From Nitrospirota bacterium (lineage in GTDB: Bacteria; Nitrospirota; Thermodesulfovibrionia; Thermodesulfovibrionales; Magnetobacteriaceae): DNA of 35,009 bases. Both the position numbers and the translations under genes were made by a program. Each line of letters opens with the position of its first letter. Within the stretch, counting starts at the first letter, position 1. Under the pieces are notes generated by a model. That model did no database searches. It saw only the letters and a program-made list of their open reading frames with translations, and was not told where the DNA came from. The DNA lies in contig JADFYB010000017.1 of NCBI GenBank assembly GCA_015233245.1, forward strand, positions 1 to 35,009, in the 5' to 3' direction. Of the stretch, positions 22,242 through 29,846 are shown piece by piece.

Positions 22242-23567
22242 ATGTGGATAGAAATAATATTAGTCTTAGTGTTTATAGTGTTCAGTGGCTTTTTTGCCAG
22301 CGCTGAAATAGCAGTTGTCACCTCTCGTAAGGCACGGATAGAGGCTCATGCTAAGGAGGGTGTGAGGTCAGCAAAGACATTGCTCACTCTTATAGGAAAT
22401 CCAAACAGATTTTTGGCTACAGTGCAGGTGGGCGTCACAATAGGCGGGGCTGTGGCCTCATCATTAGGCGGTGTGTTAGCTATAAAGGCTCTTAAGCCAG
22501 TGATTGCAGGTGTACCAATTCAAATGATATCAAGATTGGCAGAACCTCTGGCTATTGGTATAGTCATATGTGTGACATCATATCTGACTCTGATTTTAGG
22601 CGAGCTGGTTCCTAAATCCATTGCCCTCATGTTTCCTGAAAAAGTAGCACTTTTTGTGGCTAAACCTATTGCAACATTTTCTAAAATAAGCTCAGTTGTG
22701 GTTAACGTGCTCTCTGCCAGCACCAACCTCCTCCTAAAACCATTTGGTAAAACCGCTTTCATGGACCGGGCATTAATATCTCAGGAGGAGATAAAAATGC
22801 TCATTAAGGAGGGTAAAGAAAGGGGAATTTTTGAACTGACCGAACAGGAACTTATTCAAAGTGTTTTTGAGTTTACCGATATATCAGTCAAAGAGGTTAT
22901 GGTGCCCACAGGCCAGGTAGTGGCGCTGTCTCTTGATGATCCGCTTGAGAGCGTCCTTGCCAGGATTTACGAGGAGCAATACTCACGATACCCGGTCTAT
23001 AGTAAGGAGATAAATAACATACTTGGCATTATTCACACAAAAGACGTATGTAATATGCTTTCAAAACATCGGGAAATTAACCTTAGAAAGTTACTAAGGC
23101 CACCTTTTTATGTGCCTGAGACCCTAATGATAAGCACGCTTTTGGCAGATATGCGGAGAAAACGCATGCACATGGCTATAGCTGTTAATGAACATGGACT
23201 TGTAACAGGAATTGTCACAATTGAAGACCTCCTTGAGGAAATCGTAGGAGAAATCAGAGACGAGCACGACACAGAACAGCCTGTAATAGAGTTAGGCAAT
23301 AACACCTACATTGTCTATGCTTCTATTAACATCAGGGACTTAAAAGACGACTATGAGATAGCACTTCCCGAGTCTCCGCAATACGACACGCTTGCCGGGT
23401 TTGTTCTGACCACACTTCAGAAAATTCCCAGATGCGGCGAGACAATCGAGCTGCCCGATATGAAACTTACCGTTGTTGAGGTGGTTCACACAAGGGTGGC
23501 CAAAGTTAAAATCGAACTGACTAAAAAAGAAGAGGTGATTAATGAAAGTGATCTACAAACTGAATAA
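22242..23567 (+). CDS. CNNM/CorC (HlyC/TlyC) family membrane transporter with CBS pair
   Basis: Encodes 441 residues. Residues 1-190 are the DUF21/CNNM membrane domain with several helices, opening IEIILVLVFIVFSGFFASAE and including the conserved small-residue stretch LGELVPKSIAL. Residues about 205-335 are two CBS domains (EVMVPTGQVVALSLDD; GIIHTKDV; GIVTIEDLLEEIVGEI). Residues about 350-430 are the CorC/HlyC cytoplasmic domain ending in HTRVAKVKIELT. Relatives are implicated in magnesium or other divalent cation efflux and were once annotated as haemolysins. The gene follows a long leader with a possible short reading frame, and its 3' end overlaps the first M16 peptidase gene by 26 bases. 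The ribosome binding site is weak. Confidence 0.92.
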   Translation: MWIEIILVLVFIVFSGFFASAEIAVVTSRKARIEAHAKEGVRSAKTLLTLIGNPNRFLATVQVGVTIGGAVASSLGGVLAIKALKPVIAGVPIQMISRLAEPLAIGIVICVTSYLTLILGELVPKSIALMFPEKVALFVAKPIATFSKISSVVVNVLSASTNLLLKPFGKTAFMDRALISQEEIKMLIKEGKERGIFELTEQELIQSVFEFTDISVKEVMVPTGQVVALSLDDPLESVLARIYEEQYSRYPVYSKEINNILGIIHTKDVCNMLSKHREINLRKLLRPPFYVPETLMISTLLADMRRKRMHMAIAVNEHGLVTGIVTIEDLLEEIVGEIRDEHDTEQPVIELGNNTYIVYASINIRDLKDDYEIALPESPQYDTLAGFVLTTLQKIPRCGETIELPDMKLTVVEVVHTRVAKVKIELTKKEEVINESDLQTE

Positions 23568-24930
23568 GTTATATCCCTGCAGCAGATTTTTCATTTTTAT
23601 AACGGTGCTTCTTTTTATGTTACCGTTGTTTTCATGTAGCGGTTTAGAAGAGAATCGAAACACATCTGGTTACTTTAAAGAAACAGAAACTTTAGACAAC
23701 ACAAAAACCTATACTCTTTCAAACGGCCTTAAGTTGATAATAATAGAGGACCACAGAAGCCCGATTGCAACCTTCCAGGTGTGGTACAGGGTTGGATCAA
23801 GAAATGAAAAAACCGGAAAGACCGGTATAAGCCATTTCCTTGAGCATATGATGTTCAAAGGGACCAAAAACTATGGCTCTAAGGTGTTCTCTAACCTTAT
23901 CCAGAAAAACGGCGGCACTGACAACGCCTTCACAACAAAAAACTACACCATGTACTACCAGACTGTGGCCTCAGACAGGATAGACATCTCTATAGAGATG
24001 GAGGCTGACAGGATGTCCAACCTTCTTGTGAGAGCGGAGGATGTCAACTCGGAACGAAAGGTGGTTATGGAGGAGCGCAGGCTCAGGACCGACGACGACC
24101 CGCAGGACCTGCTTTTGGAAAAGCTTAACGCCAAGGCCTTCTCACTGCACCCTTACGGCAATCCTGTAATTGGATGGATGAAAGAAATAGAAAATATTTC
24201 CCGCGATGAGCTTTATCGTTACTATAAGACGTACTACAGTCCGGATAATGCTGTTATAATAATTGCCGGTGACGTTGACTCTGTCAAAATCCTGGAGAAA
24301 GTTAATAAATATTTTGGGAAAATCAAACGAGGTCCGGCCAAAGAGCCTGTGACTGTAACTGAACCAACCCAGACAGAGGAAAAACGCATAACTCTTAAAA
24401 AACAGGCTAAACTACCGTATCTTGTCATGGCCTACCACGTGCCCTCCGTGCCTGATAAGGACAGCTACGCAGTGGATGTGTTAACCATAGCGCTGTCGGG
24501 TAAAAGCGGACGCCTTTACCGTGATCTCGTAAAGGAGCAGCGAATTGCTTTTAACGCCTTTGCCTCCTACAGCGGTCTGTACATTGATCCATACCTGTTT
24601 TATGTGGGAGGAACCACCAAAAATATGGGGGACATTGACAAGTTTGAAAAAGCATTGAACATAGAACTTGAGAAGCTTAAGGAGGAGCCTCTGTCAGAGC
24701 GGGAGCTTCAAAAGGCAAAAAACATGGTTGAATCCACATTCATAATGGGACAGGACTCGATTTTCTTTCAGGCGGAAATTCTTGGTATGTACGAAATGCT
24801 TGGAAACCGGCGGCTTAAAGATGAATACCTTAAGGAAATCAGCAAAGTCACCGCTCTTGATGTCATAAGAGTAGCTAAGAAATATTTTGTACCGACAAAC
24901 AGAACTGTTGGAGTTCTGATACCAGAGTAA
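23542..24930 (+). CDS. M16-family zinc peptidase, predicted lipoprotein (catalytic subunit)
   Basis: Encodes 462 residues. The N-terminus has a signal segment ending in a lipobox, LPLFSC with C32, so the mature protein is probably a lipoprotein. The inverted zinc motif H98-x2-E101-H102 (SHFLEHMMFKGT) is intact and VVMEERR near 174-180 provides the distal glutamate ligand. The second half is the usual M16 C-terminal domain with AGDVDSVKILEKV, PYLVMAYHVPS and a C-terminal ADRM-type repeat region. It is the active, beta-type partner of the following M16 gene. The start ATG overlaps the transporter gene by 26 bases and has a GAGGTG site. Such pairs degrade or process small proteins and peptides in the periplasm; targets are unknown. 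Confidence 0.92.
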   Translation: MKVIYKLNKLYPCSRFFIFITVLLFMLPLFSCSGLEENRNTSGYFKETETLDNTKTYTLSNGLKLIIIEDHRSPIATFQVWYRVGSRNEKTGKTGISHFLEHMMFKGTKNYGSKVFSNLIQKNGGTDNAFTTKNYTMYYQTVASDRIDISIEMEADRMSNLLVRAEDVNSERKVVMEERRLRTDDDPQDLLLEKLNAKAFSLHPYGNPVIGWMKEIENISRDELYRYYKTYYSPDNAVIIIAGDVDSVKILEKVNKYFGKIKRGPAKEPVTVTEPTQTEEKRITLKKQAKLPYLVMAYHVPSVPDKDSYAVDVLTIALSGKSGRLYRDLVKEQRIAFNAFASYSGLYIDPYLFYVGGTTKNMGDIDKFEKALNIELEKLKEEPLSERELQKAKNMVESTFIMGQDSIFFQAEILGMYEMLGNRRLKDEYLKEISKVTALDVIRVAKKYFVPTNRTVGVLIPE

Positions 24931-24954
24931 TATTTTTAACAGGAGAGATGCGGT

Positions 24955-25485
24955 ATGAAAATTAAAAAACCGGTATTTAACATATACAACACAGTACGAA
25001 CAAGGGTTACGGAATCATTGACAAACAGTATCTGCCTTACAGCAGTAATGCTTATTGTTTTAACTGCAGGTGCTTTTATGCCGGGCGTCTCAGAGGGTGT
25101 AGAGGCAAGGCGGGAGGTTTTGCCGAATGGGTTAAAGGTAATAGTGTCAGAGCGGCATAATCTCCCTATAGTGAAGCTTGAGATGATTGTTGCAGCCTCA
25201 CGGCTGGATGAGCCAGCGGCTAAGGCTGGGCTATCCCACCTTGTTGCCGAAATGCTACTTGAGGGCACTAAGGAGCACACATCTAAGGAAATCATAGAGG
25301 AGATAGAGTTTATGGGCGCCTCCTTAGAGGTAAACTCAGAAGCTGACTATACCTCGATAAGACTCTCAGTTCTTAAAAAAGACTTCAGCAGAGCATTTGA
25401 AATATTCGCCGACTGTGTAATGCATCCAGCATTTACAGAGTCAGAATTAAGCCAAAAAAAGGATTTGGTTCTTGGCGCTTTGTGA
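24955..25485 (+). CDS. M16 alpha-type peptidase, N-terminal fragment
   Basis: Encodes 176 residues ending at the internal TGA. It has a hydrophobic export segment (residues about 24-48), then REVLPNGLKVIVSERHNLPI and the degenerate zinc motif AGLSHLVAEMLLEGT. A GGAGAG ribosome binding site precedes the ATG, 24 bases after the first M16 gene. Alone it lacks the C-terminal half of the first M16 domain, so it would be unlikely to fold into a working subunit. Confidence 0.6.
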   Translation: MKIKKPVFNIYNTVRTRVTESLTNSICLTAVMLIVLTAGAFMPGVSEGVEARREVLPNGLKVIVSERHNLPIVKLEMIVAASRLDEPAAKAGLSHLVAEMLLEGTKEHTSKEIIEEIEFMGASLEVNSEADYTSIRLSVLKKDFSRAFEIFADCVMHPAFTESELSQKKDLVLGAL

Positions 25486-25509
25486 CAAGAGGAGGAATCC
25501 CCGGAGTTT

Positions 25510-26367
25510 GTGGCGAATAGGGCTTTTATTTCGGAGGTTTATGGAAACAGCCCATACGGCAGGCTCTCAACCGGGACTCCAAAAACTATTAATACCATAA
25601 AGCAGCAGGATTTAGTTAATTTCCACCATGAGCGCTACGTTCCGTCAAACAGCATTCTTGCCGTAGCCGGTGATATTACATATGATGAGGTTGCAGCGTT
25701 GGTAGATAAGCACATGGGCAACTGGAAAGAAGGACACGTAAAAGCGCGTGGTGCAATTAAGTCGGAAAAATATCTCACAAAGAAAAACGTCACACTCATA
25801 GACAGAGACATAACTCAAGCCAACATAATACTTGGCGGAGTCGGCATAAAACGTGACAATCCCGACTACTACACAATTAGCGTTATGAACTATATTTTAG
25901 GCGGCGGAGGGTTTGCCTCAAGAATGGTTAAAACCATAAGGGACGATCTGGGGCTTGACTATGATGTTCACTCGCACTTCCTTGCTTACAAGTATGGCAG
26001 AGACTTCAGGGTAACTACTCAGACAAAAAATGAATTTGCCAAAACCTCCATTGCTGAAATTTTAAAGCAAATAAAAATAATGAAAGAAACCCTCGTAAAG
26101 GATGAAGAGCTTAGTGATGCAAAGTCATATTTAACCGGCAGTTTTCCCAGACGCCTTGATACGACCGATAAAGTTGTAACCTTTATGGCTCAGACCGAGT
26201 TTTATGGACTGGGACTTGACTACGATAAGCGCTATATAGACTACATTAACGGCATAACCAAAGAAGCTGTGAAACGTGTTGCTTTGAAGTATCTGAATGA
26301 CACCAACTATCAATTAGTCATAGTGGGAAGTAAGAGCAAAATTAATGCGGCACAGGACGTAAAATAA
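25510..26367 (+). CDS. M16 alpha-type peptidase, C-terminal fragment
   Basis: Encodes 285 residues if restarted at GTG 25510, in the same frame as the preceding fragment. GAGGAGG at 25489-25495 lies 14 bases before the GTG, long but possible for re-initiation. It contains the rest of the first M16 domain (SEVYGNSPYGRLSTGTPKTI, RYVPSNSILAVAGDI) and the second domain (QANIILGGVGIKRDNPDYY, YILGGGGFASRMVKTIRDDL). It carries no export signal, so a separately made product would stay in the cytoplasm. Confidence 0.6.
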   Translation: MANRAFISEVYGNSPYGRLSTGTPKTINTIKQQDLVNFHHERYVPSNSILAVAGDITYDEVAALVDKHMGNWKEGHVKARGAIKSEKYLTKKNVTLIDRDITQANIILGGVGIKRDNPDYYTISVMNYILGGGGFASRMVKTIRDDLGLDYDVHSHFLAYKYGRDFRVTTQTKNEFAKTSIAEILKQIKIMKETLVKDEELSDAKSYLTGSFPRRLDTTDKVVTFMAQTEFYGLGLDYDKRYIDYINGITKEAVKRVALKYLNDTNYQLVIVGSKSKINAAQDVK

Positions 26368-26372
26368 CCGCA

Positions 26373-27248
26373 GTGGTTGAATCGTTAAAGACTCCCGATG
26401 CTATGCAGCAGTGGTCACAGAAAAAATACAAAATGGGTAAGACTGTTGGGTTAGTGCCTACAATGGGAGCTCTCCACAGAGGACACATTAGTCTGATTGA
26501 AGCCTCAAAGCAGGAAAATGACCTCACCGTGGTAAGCATCTTCGTTAATCCAACTCAGTTTTCCGCAGGGGAGGATTTTGAAAAATATCCGAGAGATTTT
26601 GCCGGCGATTGTAAAAAACTTGAACAGGCTGGCATAGACGCTCTGTTTTTGCCTAAAACCTCGGATATGTATAGCGAGGGGTTTGCAACATATATAGAGG
26701 TAAGGGGAATTTCCAACAGACTATGCGGCGCTTACAGAGCAGGACACTTCACAGGTGTTGCAACGATTGTAGCCAAACTCTTTAACACCGTAATGCCAAC
26801 ACATGCATACTTTGGACTCAAGGACTACCAGCAGTGTGTAGTCATCAGAAAAATGGTGTCAGACCTTAACATACCGGTTACTCTGAGGTTTTGCGACACA
26901 GTGAGAGAACACGATGGTCTTGCAATGAGCTCAAGAAACACATATCTGACCTCTGAACAAAGACTTGATGCCCCCATACTTTACAAGGCACTGTGTAAGG
27001 CCAGCTTATTGATAAGTGAAAGACGGCTGGTTAAATTCAGAGAGGCCGCTTCACTTATGCAGCAACTACTAAAATCCTCGGCACACATTAGTGAAATTCA
27101 GTATGGCTCCGTGTATGACTCAGAGACACTTGATGATATTTCAGAGCAAGATGCATCCTCTTACAGCGGAAAACCAGTGGCTCTTGCCATAGCCGTGAAA
27201 ATCGGCTCTACCCGCTTGATAGATAACCTGATAGTCACCGTCCCATAA
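26373..27248 (+). CDS. panC: Pantoate--beta-alanine ligase (pantothenate synthetase)
   Basis: Joins pantoate and beta-alanine using ATP to form pantothenate, the precursor of CoA and the phosphopantetheine arm. The 291-residue length is normal. Signatures are GLVPTMGALHRGHISLI (HxGH adenylate site), SIFVNPTQFSAGEDFEKYPR, YFGLKDYQQCVVIRKM and AMSSRNTYLT. The start is GTG at 26373, 5 bases after the M16 stop; no clear ribosome binding site is seen, so translation may depend on coupling to the upstream frame. If that frame is silenced by its internal TGA, polar effects on panC are possible. panB and panD are not in the window. Confidence 0.95.
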   Translation: MVESLKTPDAMQQWSQKKYKMGKTVGLVPTMGALHRGHISLIEASKQENDLTVVSIFVNPTQFSAGEDFEKYPRDFAGDCKKLEQAGIDALFLPKTSDMYSEGFATYIEVRGISNRLCGAYRAGHFTGVATIVAKLFNTVMPTHAYFGLKDYQQCVVIRKMVSDLNIPVTLRFCDTVREHDGLAMSSRNTYLTSEQRLDAPILYKALCKASLLISERRLVKFREAASLMQQLLKSSAHISEIQYGSVYDSETLDDISEQDASSYSGKPVALAIAVKIGSTRLIDNLIVTVP

Positions 27249-27259
27249 CTTTCCGCATG

Positions 27260-27384
27260 ATACCAAGCCGCATCCTATCGCCTAACTTTGTTGGCATCGT
27301 CAAAAGCTCCTCAACGTACTCAAAAGTACGCCTGCGTCGCTTTCTCCTTGCCGCCTCGTTATGCTTCTGACTGCAGCTCGGTAT
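27260..27384. repeat. Imperfect palindromic (MITE/REP-like) element
   Basis: About 60-base arms face each other around a central hairpin CGTACT-caaa-AGTACG (27315-27330). The outer ends ATACCAAGC.GCA and TGC.GCTCGGTAT are near-perfect inverted copies; along the arms, blocks GC.TAAC, GGCA, AAAGC and CA.CGTACT recur in inverted order. It fills the panC-hydrolase gap and its last bases contain the ATG used by the hydrolase. Such elements are usually dispersed copies; copy number cannot be checked here. Confidence 0.6.
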
Positions 27385-28135
27385 GACAGAACTTCATTTT
27401 ATAAAGGCTGGCTCAGGGGACAAAAAAATTGTATTTATACACGGAAACCTTGCCTCTTCGCTGTGGTGGAAAAAAACCCTTTCAGATATTAAAGCACCAT
27501 GTGAGGGCTATGCTGTGGATCTTCCGGGATGTGGCAAAACCAAAGAGACCAAAGCTGTGACAACACTTGAATATTTAGCCTCGCTTATTAACAATTTTTT
27601 GACAACATCAGAATTAGAGCGGGTAGCCCTTGTAGGGCATTCTATGGGAGGCGGCATAGCCCAGTTGACAGCGATAAATTATCCGGAGCGTATTGAAAAA
27701 CTGGTGCTGGTAAACTCCATCCCGATGCACGGATTTCAGGGGTTTTATAGCTATGGAGAAGACAAACTCAGACAGTTAAGACAACGCGACACGGTATTTA
27801 GAAAATCAATCAAAAATGTGATGCCAAAACTTAGAGATTCGGAATTTTTTGAGGAAATAGTAACACAGGCAAAAGCAATTTCGGATAATACCTACATTAG
27901 CCATTCTAAGGCCATGTATGATGCCAACTGGACAGACAGGATCGGTATGATAAACTCTCCAACCCTATTTATACAAGGACAGCTGGACAGATTTGTAACA
28001 ATGAAAGGGAGCCTGAAAACAGCTAAAGCAATTAAAAATTGTATCTTTGTAACCATTCCCAACTGCGGGCACAGCCCTATGGTAGAAGTCCCTGATGAAT
28101 TCAACAAGGTTTTGTTTGATTTTGTTGGCTGTTAA
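27383..28135 (+). CDS. Alpha/beta-fold hydrolase
   Basis: Encodes 250 residues with the alpha/beta hydrolase fold. The oxyanion-loop HGN (VFIHGNLASSLWW), nucleophile elbow GHSMGG, acid Asp in GQLDRFVT and catalytic His in NCGHSPMVEVP are all in the expected order. Esterase, lactonase or C-C hydrolase activity is possible; the substrate cannot be named. The only plausible start, ATG 27383, lies at the very end of a palindromic repeat and lacks a recognisable ribosome binding site, so the translation start may have been supplied or altered by that insertion. The gene is followed by a 9-bp inverted repeat and a dispersed-type repeat before the sulfur-relay promoter. Confidence 0.88.
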   Translation: MTELHFIKAGSGDKKIVFIHGNLASSLWWKKTLSDIKAPCEGYAVDLPGCGKTKETKAVTTLEYLASLINNFLTTSELERVALVGHSMGGGIAQLTAINYPERIEKLVLVNSIPMHGFQGFYSYGEDKLRQLRQRDTVFRKSIKNVMPKLRDSEFFEEIVTQAKAISDNTYISHSKAMYDANWTDRIGMINSPTLFIQGQLDRFVTMKGSLKTAKAIKNCIFVTIPNCGHSPMVEVPDEFNKVLFDFVGC

Positions 28136-28145
28136 AAAATTAGAC

Positions 28146-28178
28146 CGTATCAGACTTATAACGAAGTAATCTGATACG
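28146..28178. repeat. Inverted repeat after the hydrolase gene
   Basis: A 9-bp perfect stem (28146-28154 CGTATCAGA with 28170-28178) and a 15-base loop lie 10 bases past the hydrolase stop. It lacks a T-run, so termination is possible but not certain. Confidence 0.45.
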
Positions 28179-28205
28179 TTTAAGTAAGGAACCCTTAAAA
28201 AGATT

Positions 28206-28275
28206 AATCCGCAGATGACACAGATGAACGCAGATAGAAAAATATATATCTGTGAAAATCTGCGCAATCTGCGGA
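28206..28275. repeat. Imperfect palindromic dispersed-type repeat (CCGCAGAT family)
   Basis: The left arm 28206-28236 (ATCCGCAGATGACACAGAT then GAACGCAGATA) and the right arm 28247-28275 (TATCTGTGAAAATCTGCG then CAATCTGCGGA) are interrupted inverted copies. This type of sequence recurs as dispersed noncoding repeats in many bacterial genomes. It occupies part of the 315-base gap 28136-28450, which has no gene and otherwise holds the preceding inverted repeat and the promoter at 28356-28385. Confidence 0.6.
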
Positions 28276-28355
28276 AAAAATCCTTTTTCTATATTCTCAA
28301 AGCTTTACTATTTTTGGACATTTTCATTTTGATTAAACAAATCCTGGTATAAGTG

Positions 28356-28385
28356 TTGACAATATTATGCTCTAATTGTTTTAAT
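28356..28385 (+). promoter_or_regulatory. Sigma-70-type promoter of the sulfur-relay operon
   Basis: A perfect TTGACA at 28356-28361, an 18-base spacer and TTTAAT at 28380-28385 (5 of 6 matches to TATAAT). Transcription would begin near 28392, about 60 bases before the first gene, which has a GGGGGG-rich ribosome binding site. Confidence 0.6.
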
Positions 28386-28450
28386 TAGTGACATGTTTGA
28401 ATAGAATTCAGGTAATTGAATAATACTAAAACGAAAGGGGGGTTGTATTT

Positions 28451-28747
28451 ATGAAGTTAGGAGTATTTGTAAGTGAATATGGCACAACGAACGATACCCT
28501 CGAAAGGCTGAAAGCGGATTTTCTGGGAATAGTGTTAGTGCAAAACGGCGTTTACAATGCTGTGGTCAGTGAAAACGGCCAGACGTCGCCGGTTCTTGGA
28601 AAAGGTACGAAAGTGTATGCTCTTTCGGAGGATTTGCTGGTAAGAGGGTTTGATCCGTCAAAGGTGGACAAGAGAGTAACAGTGGTGGATTACGGCGGAG
28701 TCGTGGATTTGATTTTTAACAATTTTGAAAAATTAATATGGCTATAA
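28451..28747 (+). CDS. DsrH/TusB-like sulfur-relay protein
   Basis: Encodes 98 residues. The pattern IVLVQNGVYNAVVSENG followed by KVYALSEDLLVRGFD matches the DsrH/TusB fold (LIxDGVY ... YALxEDLxARG). DsrH forms a hexamer with DsrE and DsrF that relays persulfide sulfur either to tRNA 2-thiouridine synthesis (TusBCD) or in dissimilatory sulfur metabolism (DsrEFH). There is no cysteine in this protein, as in many TusB-type subunits, so it would be a structural subunit. It is the first gene of the operon, downstream of a good promoter; the next gene starts 16 bases later. Confidence 0.8.
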   Translation: MKLGVFVSEYGTTNDTLERLKADFLGIVLVQNGVYNAVVSENGQTSPVLGKGTKVYALSEDLLVRGFDPSKVDKRVTVVDYGGVVDLIFNNFEKLIWL

Positions 28748-28763
28748 GGGGGAACAGAAAAAG

Positions 28764-29123
28764 ATGAGCAAATTAACGATAGGATGTTTTTCATCCCTTG
28801 TGGGGTCTATGACGCTGGATTTTGCCGTAAAGCTTGCCGAGGCCGCAAGAAAAAAAGGCCATGATGTTGATATGTGGCTTTCCGGTAACGGCACCATGCT
28901 TGCAAAGAAAGGACAGCGCTCTTTTAAGGATTACTCATCGCTTGAAAAAACCATGACTGATTTGGTGGCTGGCGGGATGACTGTTGTAGCCTGTGAGGCT
29001 TGTGCTGAGGCACGAGGGTACCACAAAGAGGACTTCATAGACAGTTTTGGCAGAAAGAGTATGGATTGGTATTTAGCCAGTTGTTTTGGCGCCGACCGGG
29101 TGCTTCATATAGGAGGTGAGTAA
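28764..29123 (+). CDS. DsrE/TusD-like sulfurtransferase subunit
   Basis: Encodes 119 residues of the DsrE family. The N-terminal LTIGCFSSLVGSMTLDFAVK and KKGHDVDMWLSGNGTML are typical, and VVACEACAEARG places C77 in the position of the persulfide-carrying cysteine of TusD/DsrE, with a second cysteine C80 three residues on. The C-terminal half (SMDWYLASCFGADRVLHIGG) is also DsrE-like. An AAGGGGGAA ribosome binding site precedes it. Its last codons contain the AGGAGGTG ribosome binding site of the next gene, so the two are tightly linked. The cytoplasmic sulfur-relay role is inferred from the family and from TusA at the operon end. Confidence 0.85.
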   Translation: MSKLTIGCFSSLVGSMTLDFAVKLAEAARKKGHDVDMWLSGNGTMLAKKGQRSFKDYSSLEKTMTDLVAGGMTVVACEACAEARGYHKEDFIDSFGRKSMDWYLASCFGADRVLHIGGE

Positions 29124-29126
29124 GCT

Positions 29127-29537
29127 ATGGCTATTAAAAAAATAGCTTTCGTTGTTGATAAGTTACCGTATAAGGGAGAAAGTTCAAGATTGGCACTGAC
29201 TCACTGCATAGCAAGCCAGACTGTGGAGATACACCTTGAGGAGGACGAAAACGTGGAGCCCGTGCTGGCCTTTGTCGGCAACGGCGTTTTAAACTGTTTG
29301 AGGAACCAAAACGCAGAGGCTTATGGTGTTTCAACTATGGAATCCCACATTAAAAATGCACTCCTTACCGATATCAAAGTGTTGATTTGTGAGGAGGATG
29401 TTAAGAGGCTTGGCATAGCAGAAGAAAACCTGATTATGGATGCCGAGGACTTTGGTGCAGACATGACGAGCCAGATTGTTCCCTTTAGTGAGATAATGGC
29501 TGAGATAGAGTCGTCTGTTCACTTAATGTATTTTTAA
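29127..29537 (+). CDS. DsrF/TusC-like sulfur-relay protein
   Basis: Encodes 136 residues. The start IKKIAFVVDKLPYKGESSRL and the VLAFVGNGVLNCLRNQ segment (compare the family AVFFIxDGVxQLL) place it with the DsrF/TusC subunits. The C-terminal half contains VLICEEDVKRLGI, with a cysteine near the usual position, and ends in VHLMYF. It starts 3 bases after the DsrE stop, with its AGGAGGTG site inside the end of dsrE. With its neighbours it would complete a DsrE-DsrF-DsrH style heterohexamer. The match is weaker than for DsrE because the middle is longer than usual TusC. Confidence 0.75.
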   Translation: MAIKKIAFVVDKLPYKGESSRLALTHCIASQTVEIHLEEDENVEPVLAFVGNGVLNCLRNQNAEAYGVSTMESHIKNALLTDIKVLICEEDVKRLGIAEENLIMDAEDFGADMTSQIVPFSEIMAEIESSVHLMYF

Positions 29538-29567
29538 ATAAAAAATTTATTTTGGAGGAAAAACTAT

Positions 29568-29822
29568 ATGGGCGATTTAAGAGCGGAGGAACCCACAGAG
29601 GTACTGGATGTGTTAGGCAGGGTTTGTCCATATCCGTTAGTGTTGACAAAGAAAAAACTCGAAAAAATGGAAAAAGACACACTTCTTAAAGTTCTGTGTG
29701 ATGCCCCGGCATCAGCCGAGGACTCTATTCCAAAGTATGCAGAAAAACAGGGTTTTGGCTTTGACTCCGTTAAGGTAGAAGATAAGGGCCACTGGGAACT
29801 CTACATTAAGAAAACCAAGTAA
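29568..29822 (+). CDS. TusA-family sulfur carrier protein
   Basis: Encodes 84 residues. The family signature LGRVCPYPLVLTKKKLEKM (CPxP, with C20 as sulfur carrier) is present, followed by LLKVLCDAPASAEDSIPKYA and a short beta-strand end. TusA accepts persulfide sulfur and delivers it to a DsrE-type complex, linking this gene to the three upstream. A TTTGGAGGAAA ribosome binding site sits 8 bases before the ATG, 30 bases after the DsrF-like gene. A strong hairpin follows. The operon could serve tRNA thiolation or sulfide/sulfur metabolism; the window gives no dsrAB, apr or sqr gene to decide. Confidence 0.92.
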   Translation: MGDLRAEEPTEVLDVLGRVCPYPLVLTKKKLEKMEKDTLLKVLCDAPASAEDSIPKYAEKQGFGFDSVKVEDKGHWELYIKKTK

Positions 29823-29846
29823 GTTTATACAAAATATAGTATATAG

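Larger units (their letters stand above)
24955..26367 (+). pseudogene. Second M16-family peptidase (inactive alpha-type), interrupted by an in-frame TGA
   Basis: Read from ATG 24955 to TAA at 26365-26367, one frame gives a whole M16 protein of about 470 codons with a single internal TGA at 25483-25485. Family homologs normally continue through this point (pattern LxxLxQExExPxxxAxRAF), and CGA to TGA is one transition. The N-terminal part has the motif position filled by H95-L-V-A98-E99 instead of HxxEH, so it lacks the zinc site like alpha-type partners of heterodimeric M16 proteases. A signal-anchor stretch lies at residues 24-48. No frameshift is visible. It may be a recent pseudogene, a split gene making two polypeptides, or a sequence error. 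The two halves are listed separately. Confidence 0.75.

Noticed and set aside
25483-25485. The internal TGA of the M16 gene as a selenocysteine codon.
   Set aside because: The family has Arg or Lys here, not Cys; there is no convincing SECIS hairpin directly after it, and TGA is a plain stop elsewhere in the window.
28345-28360. A sigma-54-like TGGTAT...TTGAC upstream of the sulfur operon.
   Set aside because: The essential GC at -12 is missing, whereas TTGACA-N18-TTTAAT is a better sigma-70 match at the same place.
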